Positions 8,901 to 17,074 of a stretch of DNA of 64,000 nt are shown here, piece after piece. The DNA comes from Desulfurobacteriaceae bacterium (GTDB taxonomy: Bacteria > Aquificota > Aquificia > Desulfurobacteriales > Desulfurobacteriaceae). The translations under genes were made by a program, and so were the position numbers. The notes under the pieces were generated by a model. That model saw only the letters and a program-made list of their open reading frames with translations. It was not told the origin of the DNA and did not search any database. The stretch covers positions 95,173 to 159,172 of the forward strand of contig JAMOTD010000006.1 of NCBI GenBank assembly GCA_027068415.1, in the 5' to 3' direction. Every line of letters starts with the position of its first letter. The stretch's first letter is position 1.

Positions 8901-9096
8901 CGGAGTTAAGGAGATTTCCGCCTCTCCCAGCGGAAAGGCTATAATAGTTTTCGGCCCCAACACGTCGGCCTCACCGGAAAAGCTGGTTGAGCTGGTAAAG
9001 GAAAGGGGAGCAACCTTCACGCCCGACAGAAAGCTCTACATAGAGTTTAAGGAGCTTGACGACCTTATAAAAACCCTTGAGGAGTTAAAAAGATGA
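5923..9096 (+). CDS. mfd: Transcription-repair coupling factor Mfd
   Basis: This 1057-residue SF2 translocase removes RNA polymerase stalled at DNA damage and recruits UvrA. The N-terminal UvrB-like region is followed by the polymerase-interacting (CarD-like) domain around residue 410, with LEPGELVVHRDYGIGIF. RecG-like motor motifs follow: Walker A GDVGFGKTE near 560, the DEEH box near 661, LSATPIPRTLY near 690, and RGRVGRG in motif VI. The C-terminal TRCF domain is present. It is slightly shorter than E. coli Mfd (1148). uvrA lies a few kb downstream. The stop overlaps the ankyrin gene start by four bases. Confidence 0.97.
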   Translation: MFDRSVKLLTGAIKEGEKPSAYGLPGGSKALLLREIKKLIAPSFILIPTPQVAGALTRDLERAGLKALFIPPLDVPPLDVSSPLSAYQYRRLKALYRALNESFDFIVLTPSSLFHKVVPPEVLIESSLSFKKGQDVDYSKLPQKLTAMGFRRVESEPEVGEFSLKGDFLHLITPDENVELSLFGEEVEELKVNGREVSEFTLVPLLELPQDKEVLKPIEEVYPELAERHLLLGELSGAEKLLPLVYKLVPITEYTGNLKAVIVESEQVRVQGESFLNQVKEGWELLKREGIPSAKPEEFVEEVKVEPLFFIYEKPVKGGIDFGIKALPPVDEENVKEVAKGLKGYRVRLIYQSSTLKEEAERELRLAGAEVESEKGISSGGFRFTERNLAWLTESQLQIVPKKKEDITSLEPGELVVHRDYGIGIFQGIVSREIAGKRFDFIEIEYAGGERLYAPFTQIDRIYRYTGYRGKKPKLDRLGGTSWKNLERRIKASLAKFAKELAQLYRERKTAVGERLTGDEALIREFERRFPHKLTPDQAKAVKDVYRDMESEKPMDRLICGDVGFGKTEVAMRAAMKAVSSGKQVAVIAPTTVLADQHFRTFKKRFKGFPVEIEMLSRFRKKKEQKEILERLKKGEIDIIIGTHRLVQDDVKFKDLGLLIIDEEHRFGVKTKEKLTKLKSNIDVLYLSATPIPRTLYSALSGFRDISLIETPPAGRRGTKVVVSKYTDEILKGAIERELGRNGQVFVVHNDISELPLIKEKILSFFPEAKVEIVHGQMKPTEIEKIMHAFFEGKIDVLVSTSIVESGLDVPSANTLIVIGAENFGLSQLYQLKGRVGRGIEKGYCYLLTSPRAKLTPEAVKRLEAMKKLAPLGGGFQLALKDLEIRGAGTLLGPKQSGFVESVGLELYTKLLNEVIEEREEEEDVKLNLPFEAFIPDDFVEDRKEKFKLYSQLASAKEPEEVMKEIERVRGALPDPLVNLFKTMKLKKLAKELGVKEISASPSGKAIIVFGPNTSASPEKLVELVKERGATFTPDRKLYIEFKELDDLIKTLEELKR

Positions 9097-9785
9097 GAAG
9101 AGCACTGGCAGCTGCTCTAACCGCCGCCCTTTTAACCGGAGCTCCCGCCCTTGCAGAGAGCTCCCAACCCCAACAGCAGGTAAAGATTGACAGGAAGGTA
9201 AAGAGGGAGTTCTTCCTCGCCTTAAGGAGCGGCGACTTTAAGAAGGCAGAGGAGCTTATAGCGAGCGGCAAAGTTCCAGTTGACTTCAGGAACAAGTTCA
9301 GCCAAACCCCCCTCTACTACGCCGCAGACGCCGACAGCGTTGAGTTTGCAAACTTCCTGATTGAGCACGGTGCAGACGTAAACGCTAAAGATTTCTTCGG
9401 AATTACTCCCCTGCACGAGGCGGTAATAAGGGGGAGCTACAGGGTCGCAAAGCTCCTGATTGAGAAGGGAGCAGACGTAAACGCCAAAGACAACTACGGC
9501 TACACCCCCCTCCACCTTGCTGCCATTTACAACAGACCAAAAATAGCGAAGCTCCTCATTGAGCACGGAGCAAAGGTTAACGAGAAGGATAACTACGGAA
9601 ATACTCCCCTCCACTACTGCGGAACAACTTTCGGAACTGCCCCGGTTGCAAAGGTCCTCCTTGAAAATGGCGCAGACCCGACAGTAAAGAACAACAGGGG
9701 CAAAACTCCCCTCCAGCTTGCAAACGAGGTTAAGAACTACCCGGTTGCAAGGTTAATTACCAAATACCTTGAGAAGAGAAAGTAA
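9093..9785 (+). CDS. Exported ankyrin-repeat protein
   Basis: The 230-residue product has a Sec-type signal peptide (RRALAAALTAALLTG..., cleavage likely after PALA at about residue 22). A short linker follows, then about five ankyrin repeats from residue ~70, recognised by recurring xTPLHxAxxxGxxxVAKLLIEKGADVNAKD-type units. Ankyrin repeats mediate protein binding; no enzymatic domain is visible. Export suggests a periplasmic or envelope partner. It overlaps mfd by four bases and the following small membrane protein gene by one base, so the three are co-transcribed. Confidence 0.88.
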   Translation: MRRALAAALTAALLTGAPALAESSQPQQQVKIDRKVKREFFLALRSGDFKKAEELIASGKVPVDFRNKFSQTPLYYAADADSVEFANFLIEHGADVNAKDFFGITPLHEAVIRGSYRVAKLLIEKGADVNAKDNYGYTPLHLAAIYNRPKIAKLLIEHGAKVNEKDNYGNTPLHYCGTTFGTAPVAKVLLENGADPTVKNNRGKTPLQLANEVKNYPVARLITKYLEKRK

Positions 9786-10066
9786 TGGAGATAGTTCTCA
9801 TCAGCCTCGCCGTCTTCTTCTTTCTCCTGCTCTTCCTCCTCCTTCTCCTGTTCTTCTTAGGGTTTGTCTTCTCATTCTTTAACTTCATTGAAAGAAAGCT
9901 CGGCCAGCCCCTTTCAAAGCTCCTCTTCGGCCTCTCATTCGTAGCAGGACTCTACCTGCTCCTGTGGGGCTGGGGAAACCTTAACGTCCACGGGGTCTAT
10001 ACTGGGGCTTTTTTGGTCGTAATCTCAACTCTCTACTTCCTCTCCGAGAGCACTCAGACCTATTAA
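9785..10066 (+). CDS. Small membrane protein
   Basis: This 93-residue protein has a very hydrophobic first helix (runs of Phe and Leu, residues 4-33), then a charged loop with FNFIERKLGQP, and two further hydrophobic stretches (about 45-62 and 72-85). I do not recognise a family. It starts one base inside the stop of the ankyrin gene and is likely made with it. Its 3' end overlaps the convergent lipoprotein gene by four bases. Confidence 0.7.
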   Translation: MEIVLISLAVFFFLLLFLLLLLFFLGFVFSFFNFIERKLGQPLSKLLFGLSFVAGLYLLLWGWGNLNVHGVYTGAFLVVISTLYFLSESTQTY

Positions 10067-10527
10067 ATTCCGAACTTCACCAGGATTTTCCCCTCTTCAA
10101 CCTTTATGGACTTAACCAGCTCGGCCTTACTCCCTTTCAGCCTATAAACGGGAAGCCTGCCGATGCTCTTTAAAGCCCTTGAAAGGAGCTTCCTCTCTGC
10201 CGGCCCTCCCAAGTTAAGAGGAATGAGGTCTGTAAGGTAAATAGTCTTCGTTTTCGGGTCGTAAACGACCTTCCCCTTAGCCTTTACCGTCCTCTCCTTT
10301 GGCTTCATAAGGGGAAGGGAGAGCCTGTACTTGAGCTTCACCTGAGCCTCGTCGTTCCCCAGGAGCTTTAGAGAGGGCTCAAGGAGCTCCACCTTTGCAA
10401 GGGCGTACTCCTTCTCAACGGGGAAGCTCCGGGAGAGGTTCCTGTTAACCTGACTTTCGGTTATGGCCATCGTATAGGCACAGGAAAAGAGAAAGAGCGA
10501 AACCATTAAGAGAGCAAACTTTTTCAC
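10063..10527 (-). CDS. Lipoprotein of the YceB/DUF1439 type
   Basis: The 154-residue product begins with a lipoprotein signal, and the lipobox LFSC puts the lipidated Cys at about residue 16. The body is beta-rich with QVNRNLSRSFPVEK early and a GKVVYDPKTKTIYLTDL strand pair, which fits DUF1439 (YceB-like, a TULIP-type fold thought to bind lipid). GTG at 10527 is chosen because GAAAGGGG lies seven bases upstream; the frame also opens at a GTG at 10548. It is transcribed divergently from the porin gene. Confidence 0.75.
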   Translation of the reverse strand: MKKFALLMVSLFLFSCAYTMAITESQVNRNLSRSFPVEKEYALAKVELLEPSLKLLGNDEAQVKLKYRLSLPLMKPKERTVKAKGKVVYDPKTKTIYLTDLIPLNLGGPAERKLLSRALKSIGRLPVYRLKGSKAELVKSIKVEEGKILVKFGI

Positions 10528-10541
10528 TTTTTTTCCCCTTT

Positions 10542-10577
10542 CTAACACTTTTTAACAATTTTCAAGTTATCTTAACA
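10542..10577. promoter_or_regulatory. TTAACA-type repeats with 10-bp period, candidate response-regulator operator
   Basis: CTAACA at 10542, TTAACA at 10552 and TTAACA at 10572 lie in register on a 10-base period. The intervening unit at 10562 is degenerate. OmpR/PhoB-type regulators bind direct repeats spaced 10-11 bases, and TTAACA is the Bacillus PhoP core. The site lies between the lipoprotein and the porin-pstS genes. It is AT-rich, so chance is possible. Confidence 0.35.
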
Positions 10578-10605
10578 CTACCAAACCGATAAGCAGGGAG
10601 GAGAT

Positions 10606-11742
10606 ATGAAGAGAGTTCTACTTGGAATCCTCACAGCAACCCTCCTTATATCACCTGTCAAGGCAGCAACCGTCTTAATTAACGGAGTACCGGTAAACAA
10701 GCTCTACGTTGACTCTGAAGGAAGGCTCTACCTCACCCCGGGCCCGGGGAGAAAGCCGGTAAAAATTGAGGTGCCGGCAGAAAAGGGGACTACTCCCGTA
10801 GTCTCAAAGGATAAAAAGATAAAAGTAGGGGGAACTGCTTACCTACACTACGACGTTGATGCGAAAAATCCCACCCACAACAACGCCTTCAAGCTGACAA
10901 GAAACTACGTTGAGCTCAGGGGCTACTTTAACGACAAAGACTTCTTTAGAACAACCCTTGACGTTAAGCAGAGTGATGCCGTTGACGGAGGCTCTTACGT
11001 AGTAAGGCTAAAGTACGCCTACGCCTACTTTGACGGCGTCCTTCCCCACACCGGCGTTGAGGTGGGCCTGGCTCACCGCCCGTGGATAGACTGGGAGGAG
11101 CACCACGGCTGGCTCCACAGAGACCTTGAAGAGACTTTTATTGAAAACAAAAGGGGAGCCCACCTGATAAACTCTGCCGACTTCGGGCTCAACTTTAAGG
11201 GACACTACGGTATGGCCTCTTGGGAGCTGGGACTCTTTAACGGAGAGGGATACCACGGGGAAGAGGAGAGCTCCCACTTCGGTAAATCCCTTGAGGGAAG
11301 GCTCTCACTGAACCTTTTTGACGGGTTTACCCTTTCGGGCCACACGGTCCACTCCTTTGACCACAAAGGGGAGAAGTTTGACAGGCACATCTACCAGGTT
11401 CACGCCGTTTACAACAACCCCTACTTCTTAATTGCAGCCCAGTACATCTGGGATAGGGACGACTACTACAGCAGAGACGACAAAAAGCCCCACGGCTACT
11501 CAGTTAACGGAGACCTAAAACTTAAGCCCCTCACAGGTTACCCCCTCGGAATCTTGGCAAGGTACGACAGGTGGGATACGGACAACGGCGGAGAGGACGT
11601 TAAGAAACACTTCGTTTACGGCCTCTTTTACAACCTTAACAGCCACGTGAGGCTGACGGTTGCTCAGGATAGGCTCCTTGCGGAGGATAACGCAGGGAAC
11701 GACGAGAATACTGTAATGGGAGTCGCTCAGGTTAAGTGGTAA
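10606..11742 (+). CDS. Outer-membrane porin-like protein
   Basis: This 378-residue protein has a signal peptide (cleavage likely after KAA/VKA at about residue 20) and a short periplasmic N-terminal region. Alternating beta-barrel strands rich in Tyr, Trp and Gly run from about residue 75, and the protein ends in Val-Lys-Trp, a terminal aromatic typical of barrel proteins recognised by BamA. The layout resembles phosphate-selective porins (OprO/OprP-like). The next gene is pstS, which supports a role in phosphate entry, but the substrate is inferred from context. GGAGGAG precedes the ATG. A terminator separates it from pstS. Confidence 0.8.
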   Translation: MKRVLLGILTATLLISPVKAATVLINGVPVNKLYVDSEGRLYLTPGPGRKPVKIEVPAEKGTTPVVSKDKKIKVGGTAYLHYDVDAKNPTHNNAFKLTRNYVELRGYFNDKDFFRTTLDVKQSDAVDGGSYVVRLKYAYAYFDGVLPHTGVEVGLAHRPWIDWEEHHGWLHRDLEETFIENKRGAHLINSADFGLNFKGHYGMASWELGLFNGEGYHGEEESSHFGKSLEGRLSLNLFDGFTLSGHTVHSFDHKGEKFDRHIYQVHAVYNNPYFLIAAQYIWDRDDYYSRDDKKPHGYSVNGDLKLKPLTGYPLGILARYDRWDTDNGGEDVKKHFVYGLFYNLNSHVRLTVAQDRLLAEDNAGNDENTVMGVAQVKW

Positions 11743-11747
11743 AACTC

Positions 11748-11768
11748 GGCGGGCATCCCTGCCTTTTT
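11748..11768 (+). terminator. Terminator between porin gene and pstS
   Basis: GGC-GGG pairs with CCC-GCC through a one-base T bulge, with a CAT loop, followed by TTTTT. Read-through may feed pstS, since no strong promoter is obvious in the short gap. Confidence 0.6.
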
Positions 11769-11804
11769 CAGATAGAATTACGTTCAAAACCGAAGGAGGG
11801 AAAA

Positions 11805-12860
11805 ATGAAAAAATTCATAGTAGCTGCCGCACTTCCCGCAATAGTCCTCTCGGGGTGCTTCGGAGGTGGGGAGAAGAAAGAGGAGAGCTCTGCGCCCCAC
11901 AAAAAGAGCTCCGCAGTAATAAACGGAGCCGGAGCCACCTTCCCTTACCCGGTTTACGTTAACTGGGCAAAGGAATATGAGAAAGCAACGGGAGTCAAGG
12001 TAAACTACCAGGGAATAGGCTCGGGAGGAGGAATAAGGCAGGTAACCGAGAGAACCGTTGACTTCGGCGGCTCGGACAAGATGCTCTCACCCCAAGAGCT
12101 TGATAAGAGAAGGCTCTACCAGTTTCCGGCAATAATAGGAAGTATAGTAGTTGTCTACAACCTTCCGGGAATCGGCGACGGAGAGCTCAAGCTCTCAAAC
12201 AGAACCGCCTGCGACATCTTCATGGGAAAGGTAAACTACTGGGACGACCCGGAAGTTAAGGAGGACAACCCTAACCTTAAGCTCCCCCATCAGAGGATTA
12301 CCGTAATCCACAGGGCAGAGGGCTCGGGAACCACTTGGAACTTCACCTACTGGCTCAGTCAGGTCTGCCCAGAGTGGAAGGAGAAGGTGGGCTACGGAAA
12401 AGTAGTCAACTGGCCTACCGGAATCGGAGCAAAGGGGAACGCCGGAGTAACCAACTACGTTAAGCAGACTCCCGGAGGAATCGGCTACGTTGAGTACGCC
12501 TACAAACTCCAGAACAACCTTCCGGCAGCCCAGCTTCAGAGCAAAGAGGGCAACTTCGTAAAGCCTACAGAAGAGAGCTTTAAGGCCGCAGCCTCCCACG
12601 CAAGCTGGAAGATGGAAGAGCACTTCTACCTTCCCGGAAACCTCCTCCTTCAGTCCGGAAAGGAGAGCTGGCCTTTAACTGCCGCAAGCGTAATTCTGCT
12701 GCCAAGGGAAAAGAAGGAGAGGAACAAACTGGTTATAGAGTTCTTTGACTGGGCATTTAAGAACGGCGACCAAATTGCAGTTAAGCTCGGATACGTACCT
12801 CTACCCGAAAGCACCAAGGAGATGGTCAGGAAGTACTGGAAAGAGGTCGTCCTGAAGTAG
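11805..12860 (+). CDS. pstS: Phosphate ABC transporter substrate-binding lipoprotein PstS
   Basis: The 351-residue product has a lipoprotein signal with lipobox LSGC (Cys at about residue 17). The PstS fold follows: GAGATFPYPVY at the N-terminus, YQGIGSGGGIRQ, DFGGSDKML, and VIHRAEGSGTTWNFTYWLS, which forms the phosphate site. It binds phosphate in the periplasm for PstCAB, which is not in this window. ATG at 11805 is chosen for its GGAGGG Shine-Dalgarno and signal peptide. The solitary pstS next to a porin, with a PhoB-like regulator 7 kb away, suggests a dispersed Pho regulon. Confidence 0.95.
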   Translation: MKKFIVAAALPAIVLSGCFGGGEKKEESSAPHKKSSAVINGAGATFPYPVYVNWAKEYEKATGVKVNYQGIGSGGGIRQVTERTVDFGGSDKMLSPQELDKRRLYQFPAIIGSIVVVYNLPGIGDGELKLSNRTACDIFMGKVNYWDDPEVKEDNPNLKLPHQRITVIHRAEGSGTTWNFTYWLSQVCPEWKEKVGYGKVVNWPTGIGAKGNAGVTNYVKQTPGGIGYVEYAYKLQNNLPAAQLQSKEGNFVKPTEESFKAAASHASWKMEEHFYLPGNLLLQSGKESWPLTAASVILLPREKKERNKLVIEFFDWAFKNGDQIAVKLGYVPLPESTKEMVRKYWKEVVLK

Positions 12861-12889
12861 GAAAGTTGAGCAATTGATAAAAACGAACG

Positions 12890-12912
12890 GCCGCCCTCTG
12901 GGCGGCTTTTCT
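12890..12912 (+). terminator. Rho-independent terminator after pstS
   Basis: A perfect 7-bp stem GCCGCCC / GGGCGGC with a TCT loop is followed by TTTTCT, 30 bases after the pstS stop. The remaining ~140 bases to uvrA are AT-rich and probably hold its promoter, though I could not pick a convincing -35/-10 pair. Confidence 0.85.
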
Positions 12913-13054
12913 ATTTGGGGAGGTGCCGGGCACGACGGACTAAAGGAAATTTTAGAAAATTAGTTTTATTTAATCAAGGTAAAATCTAAAAATAAATCTG
13001 ACAGAACTCCCCCGAAGGTCTATCTTTCCCCTACAAACCCTATGGTAGGGAAAG

Positions 13055-15862
13055 ATGAACGAGAAAATCGTAATAAAGGGAGCAAGACAGCACAACCTTA
13101 AAAACGTTGACCTTGAGATACCCAAAAACAAACTGGTCGTAATAACGGGAGTTTCGGGCTCCGGTAAGTCCTCCTTGGCCTTTGACACCCTCTACGCCGA
13201 AGGTCAGAGGAGGTACGTTGAGAGTCTATCGGCATACGCCCGCCAGTTCCTTGAGCTGATGGAAAAACCCGACGTTGACCTGATAGAGGGACTCTCTCCG
13301 GCAATAGCGATTGAGCAGAAAACGGTCTCAAAAAACCCCCGCTCAACGGTGGGAACGACAACGGAAATCCACGACTACCTGAGGCTCCTCTTTGCAAGGG
13401 CAGGTCAGCCCTACTGCCCCAACTGTAAAGTTCCAATTGAGCCTCAGACGGTTCAGGAAATCGTTGACAGGGTTTTAAAGAAGGATGGCAGGAGGATTTT
13501 AATAATCGCTCCCGTTGTAAGGGAGAGGAAGGGAGAGCACAGGGACTTACTTGAGAAGTTAGTAAAACAGGGATTTAGGCGCTTCATAGTTGACGGGAAG
13601 GAATACAGGGCCGAAGAGGTCTTACAGCTAAAGCTTGAGAAGAAGGTAAAGCACTCAATAGAGGTGGTAGTTGACAGGTTAAAGGTCTCGGAAAAGCAGA
13701 AGAGCAGAATTGCAGACTCGGTTGAAACTGCCGTTAACCTCACAGACGGGCTCGTAGTAATAAAGGACTACGACACACAGGAAGAGGAGCTCCTCTCTAC
13801 AAAGGGCTCCTGCCCCATATGCGGCTTTAGCTTCAGGGAAATCTCCCCCCGACTCTTCTCATTTAACAGTCCCTTGGGGGCGTGCCCCGAGTGCGGAGGC
13901 CTGGGTTTTAGGCTGGCGATTGAGCCAAACCTCTTAATAGACTTTGAAAAGCCCCTGATAGAGGCCTTTGAGCTAACCAAGTACGCAAAGTTTGAGTACC
14001 TGACCGACCTGATAGAGGCCGGCTGCGAGCACTTAGGAATCTCTCCCTACGAGAAGGTAAAGGACATACCAAAGGACAAGCTTGAATTTCTACTTCACGC
14101 CGAAAAGCAGCCGATTAGGGTTTACGGAAGCGTCTCGTTCTACAGGGGAAACTATAAACCCTACTACTTTGAGGGGATTTTAAGACACCTTGAAAGGCGC
14201 TACAGGGAGAGCGAGTCGGAGTGGGTTAAGGAGTTAATTGAGCCCTACCTTGTTGAGGTTGAGTGTGAGGCCTGCGGCGGGAAGAGGTTAAACAGGGAGG
14301 CCCTCTCGGTAAAAGTGGGAGGGCTGAACATCGCCCAGGTTGAGGAGATGACCGTTAAAAAGGCGTACGAGTTCTTTGAGGGGTTGGAGCTCCCGGGGAG
14401 TAAAAAAGTAATAGCCGAAAGGATTTTAAAGGAGATTAAAAACCGCCTTAAGTTCCTTATTGACGTAGGCCTTGACTACCTTACCCTTGAAAGAAGAACC
14501 TCAACTCTCTCTGGAGGAGAAAGCCAGAGGATAAGGCTCGCAACACAGGTCGGTTCAAGGCTATCAGGGGTTCTCTACGTTCTTGACGAGCCCAGCATCG
14601 GCCTTCATCAGAGGGATAACAGGAGGCTGATTGAGACCCTAAAGGGCTTAAGGGACCTGGGAAATACAGTAATCGTTGTTGAGCACGACACGGAAACCAT
14701 AGAGAGCGCCGACTTTATAGTTGACATGGGGCCGGGGGCGGGAGTTCATGGAGGGGAGGTAGTAGCAACGGGAAGCCCCGAAGAGATAAAGAGGAACGAG
14801 AAATCCCTTACCGGCAAGTACCTCTCCGGAAAGCTGAAGATAGAAGTACCAAAAAAGAGGAGGAAGCCCGGAGACAAGTGGCTCAGGGTAATCGGGGCAA
14901 GGGAGCACAACCTGAAGAACATTACTGTTGAGTTCCCACTGGGTCTGTTTGTCTGCATAACGGGGGTTTCCGGTTCGGGTAAGTCAACCCTCGTAAACGA
15001 AGTACTCTACAAGGCCCTTGCGAGGGAGATTTACGGAAGTAAAGTGATACCGGGAAAACACGAAAAAATTGAAGGCCTTGAGTTTATAGATAAAGTAATT
15101 AGGGTTGACCAGTCGCCAATAGGAAGGACTCCCCGCTCAAACCCGGCAACCTACGTTGACATCTTTACCCCCATTAGGGAGCTCTTTGCCGCAACTCCGG
15201 AGGCCAGGGCAAGGGGCTACAAGAAGGGGAGGTTCTCGTTTAACGTCCCCGGCGGAAGGTGTGAGGCCTGTAAGGGAGACGGCGTAATAAAGATTGAGAT
15301 GCACTTCCTCCCCGACGTTTACGTAACCTGTGACGTCTGCGGAGGAAAGAGGTTTAACAGGGAAACCCTTGAAATCACCTACAAGGGGAAAAACATCTAC
15401 GACGTTCTTGAGATGACCGTTGAAGAGGCGATGGAGTTCTTCAAGAACCACCCGAAAATCTTTAACAAACTAAAAACTCTCTACGACGTAGGTCTGGGCT
15501 ACATAAAACTGGGGCAGCCCGCAACGACCCTTTCTGGAGGGGAGGCCCAGAGGGTTAAACTGGCAAAGGAGCTCTCAAAGAGGGCTACCGGCAAAACCGT
15601 CTACATCTTAGACGAGCCCACGACCGGCCTCCACCTCCACGACATTAAGAAACTGATTGAGGTTCTCCAGAGGCTCGTAGATAAAGGAAACACTGTAATA
15701 GTTATTGAGCACAACCTTGACCTAATAAAGTGTGCCGACTGGATTATTGACCTGGGACCCGAAGGGGGAGAGGGAGGCGGAAGGGTAGTTGCAACGGGAA
15801 CGCCGGAGGAAGTTGCAAAAACCGAAACCTGGACGGGAAAGTTTCTAAGGGAAGTCCTTTAA
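13055..15862 (+). CDS. uvrA: Excinuclease ABC subunit A
   Basis: UvrA is the damage-sensing ATPase of nucleotide excision repair; it loads UvrB and receives stalled complexes through Mfd. The 935 residues hold two ABC modules: [11 protein letters not shown] near residue 32 with [12 protein letters not shown] near 486, and [11 protein letters not shown] near 640 with [12 protein letters not shown] near 827. Zinc-binding CxxC pairs (CPNC, CPIC/CPEC, CEAC, CEAC/CDVC) are all present. Length is typical. It begins a transcription unit that may extend into the DsrE gene. Confidence 0.98.
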   Translation: MNEKIVIKGARQHNLKNVDLEIPKNKLVVITGVSGSGKSSLAFDTLYAEGQRRYVESLSAYARQFLELMEKPDVDLIEGLSPAIAIEQKTVSKNPRSTVGTTTEIHDYLRLLFARAGQPYCPNCKVPIEPQTVQEIVDRVLKKDGRRILIIAPVVRERKGEHRDLLEKLVKQGFRRFIVDGKEYRAEEVLQLKLEKKVKHSIEVVVDRLKVSEKQKSRIADSVETAVNLTDGLVVIKDYDTQEEELLSTKGSCPICGFSFREISPRLFSFNSPLGACPECGGLGFRLAIEPNLLIDFEKPLIEAFELTKYAKFEYLTDLIEAGCEHLGISPYEKVKDIPKDKLEFLLHAEKQPIRVYGSVSFYRGNYKPYYFEGILRHLERRYRESESEWVKELIEPYLVEVECEACGGKRLNREALSVKVGGLNIAQVEEMTVKKAYEFFEGLELPGSKKVIAERILKEIKNRLKFLIDVGLDYLTLERRTSTLSGGESQRIRLATQVGSRLSGVLYVLDEPSIGLHQRDNRRLIETLKGLRDLGNTVIVVEHDTETIESADFIVDMGPGAGVHGGEVVATGSPEEIKRNEKSLTGKYLSGKLKIEVPKKRRKPGDKWLRVIGAREHNLKNITVEFPLGLFVCITGVSGSGKSTLVNEVLYKALAREIYGSKVIPGKHEKIEGLEFIDKVIRVDQSPIGRTPRSNPATYVDIFTPIRELFAATPEARARGYKKGRFSFNVPGGRCEACKGDGVIKIEMHFLPDVYVTCDVCGGKRFNRETLEITYKGKNIYDVLEMTVEEAMEFFKNHPKIFNKLKTLYDVGLGYIKLGQPATTLSGGEAQRVKLAKELSKRATGKTVYILDEPTTGLHLHDIKKLIEVLQRLVDKGNTVIVIEHNLDLIKCADWIIDLGPEGGEGGGRVVATGTPEEVAKTETWTGKFLREVL

Positions 15863-15896
15863 AATTAAGGCCAAAACTTCCACTAAGGAGGTAAAG

Positions 15897-16253
15897 GTGA
15901 AGGTACTTTTAATTTTAAACAGACAGCCCTACGACGGAACCGACGTTACGTGGAACGCCCTGAGGTTGGCCGGAAAGCTCCTTGAGGCGGGGGCTCTCGT
16001 CAGAATTTTCCTGATGAACGACGCAGTTGACCTTGCAAGGAACGAAACGGTAAAGCCCGAAAATTACGACCAAGACCTGGTGGCAATGCTCAAAGAGCTA
16101 ATAGAGAAAGGGGTGCCGGTAAAGGTCTGCGGTACCTGTATGGCAAGGTGCGGAATTCACAAGGGTAAGCCCTACTTTGAGGGAGCAGAGAAGGCAACGA
16201 TGAACGACCTCGTAGAGTGGGTTCTTGACAGCGACAAGGTCTTAACCTTTTAA
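15897..16253 (+). CDS. DsrE-family sulfur-relay protein
   Basis: This 118-residue alpha/beta protein starts KVLLILNRQPYDGTDVTWNALRLA, the DsrE/TusD-type nucleotide-like fold opening. It carries VKVCGTCMARCGI with Cys78, Cys81 and Cys85; the first is the position of the conserved persulfide-carrying Cys in DsrE/DsrF-like proteins. Such proteins pass sulfane sulfur between enzymes in sulfur metabolism or tRNA thiolation. GTG start with GGAGGT upstream. No dsrF, dsrH or tus partners are adjacent, so it works alone or with distant genes. Its neighbour on the opposite strand is a cytochrome. Confidence 0.85.
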   Translation: MKVLLILNRQPYDGTDVTWNALRLAGKLLEAGALVRIFLMNDAVDLARNETVKPENYDQDLVAMLKELIEKGVPVKVCGTCMARCGIHKGKPYFEGAEKATMNDLVEWVLDSDKVLTF

Positions 16254-16273
16254 AGGGAGGGGAGTTCCCCCTC
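16254..16273 (-). terminator. Terminator for the split-Soret cytochrome gene
   Basis: On the minus strand GAGGGG and CCCCTC form a stem with a five-base loop, followed by CCTTTAAAA, seven bases beyond the cytochrome stop. It may also weakly end the DsrE gene on the plus strand. Confidence 0.5.
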
Positions 16274-16279
16274 TCCGGG

Positions 16280-17014
16280 CTAAGAGAGCTCCTTCATTGC
16301 GGCCTCGTGGCAGATGAAACACTCCATCTTGGTCTTCTGGGTTCCCTTAACGGAAGCGGGCTTAAAGCCGCCGAAGTGGTAGGCGTTAAGGAGCTCCACG
16401 GTCTTCGCAGCCACAGAGGCGGTTAACCTTGCGCACCTCTCAGAGCGCTCCTTACTGTTGTAGAGAATCGGCCTCTTGAGGGCTACAGAGGCAATTTTGC
16501 ACCACCTCTGAACCGAGACGTGGCACAGGGGCGAGTGGGAGACGCTCTTGGGGAAGTTGGGAATGTCAACCTTGCCGCAAACCTTGGGTTGGTAGGTGGG
16601 GAGCTCGGCCTTCTGGTACCACTCAAAGAGAACGTCAATCATCGGCTTAAAGTCTTTACAGGTAAGGTTGAAGATTGCCGCCGCTCCGTTGAGAGTTCCG
16701 CAGACAGTTCCCCAGCCGGCAACTCCTCCGCCGCCGTACCAGAACATTAGAGAGGGAATCCCGAGGTAAGGCCCTCCTACCTTCTCCTTAAGGGTATCAA
16801 TTATTGAGCTAAATACTCCGTAGCAGCACTCGTGGTGGAAGTAGCCCTGATAGGCTCTGTCGGCTATCTCCTCAGGGTCAAGTTTAACGTAGGGTAGCGG
16901 AAGTTTAACCTCTTCAGTTTTTGAAGCAAGGGCGGGGAGGTTTCCGGTCAAAATCCCGGCAGTTATACCAACTCCGGCAAGAAAACCATTCTTTAAGAAC
17001 TTCCTCCTCTCCAT
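16280..17014 (-). CDS. Split-Soret-type cytochrome c with twin-arginine signal
   Basis: The 244-residue product begins MERRKFLKNGF, a twin-arginine motif followed by a hydrophobic stretch, with cleavage near ALA (residue 30). A C_GCAxxG_C_C-like domain follows with Cys63-Cys64, Cys105 and Cys119. The only haem c motif is CFICH at 232-236, near the C-terminus. This arrangement matches Desulfovibrio split-Soret cytochrome c, a dimer with stacked haems. A periplasmic electron-transfer role is likely, but the partner is unknown. ATG at 17014 follows a strong GGAGGT; the frame opens eight codons earlier. The divergent neighbour is a ruined TrmB-type regulator. Confidence 0.85.
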   Translation of the reverse strand: MERRKFLKNGFLAGVGITAGILTGNLPALASKTEEVKLPLPYVKLDPEEIADRAYQGYFHHECCYGVFSSIIDTLKEKVGGPYLGIPSLMFWYGGGGVAGWGTVCGTLNGAAAIFNLTCKDFKPMIDVLFEWYQKAELPTYQPKVCGKVDIPNFPKSVSHSPLCHVSVQRWCKIASVALKRPILYNSKERSERCARLTASVAAKTVELLNAYHFGGFKPASVKGTQKTKMECFICHEAAMKELS

Positions 17015-17074
17015 GGCACCTCCTTTATTACCATTCATTAGTGGTGAATTTACCGCCAGTATATCATTACTTCC

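Noticed and set aside
12970..13188. Minus-strand frame overlapping the uvrA start and its upstream gap
   Set aside because: It has no ribosome binding site or family resemblance; the gap is better explained as the uvrA promoter region.
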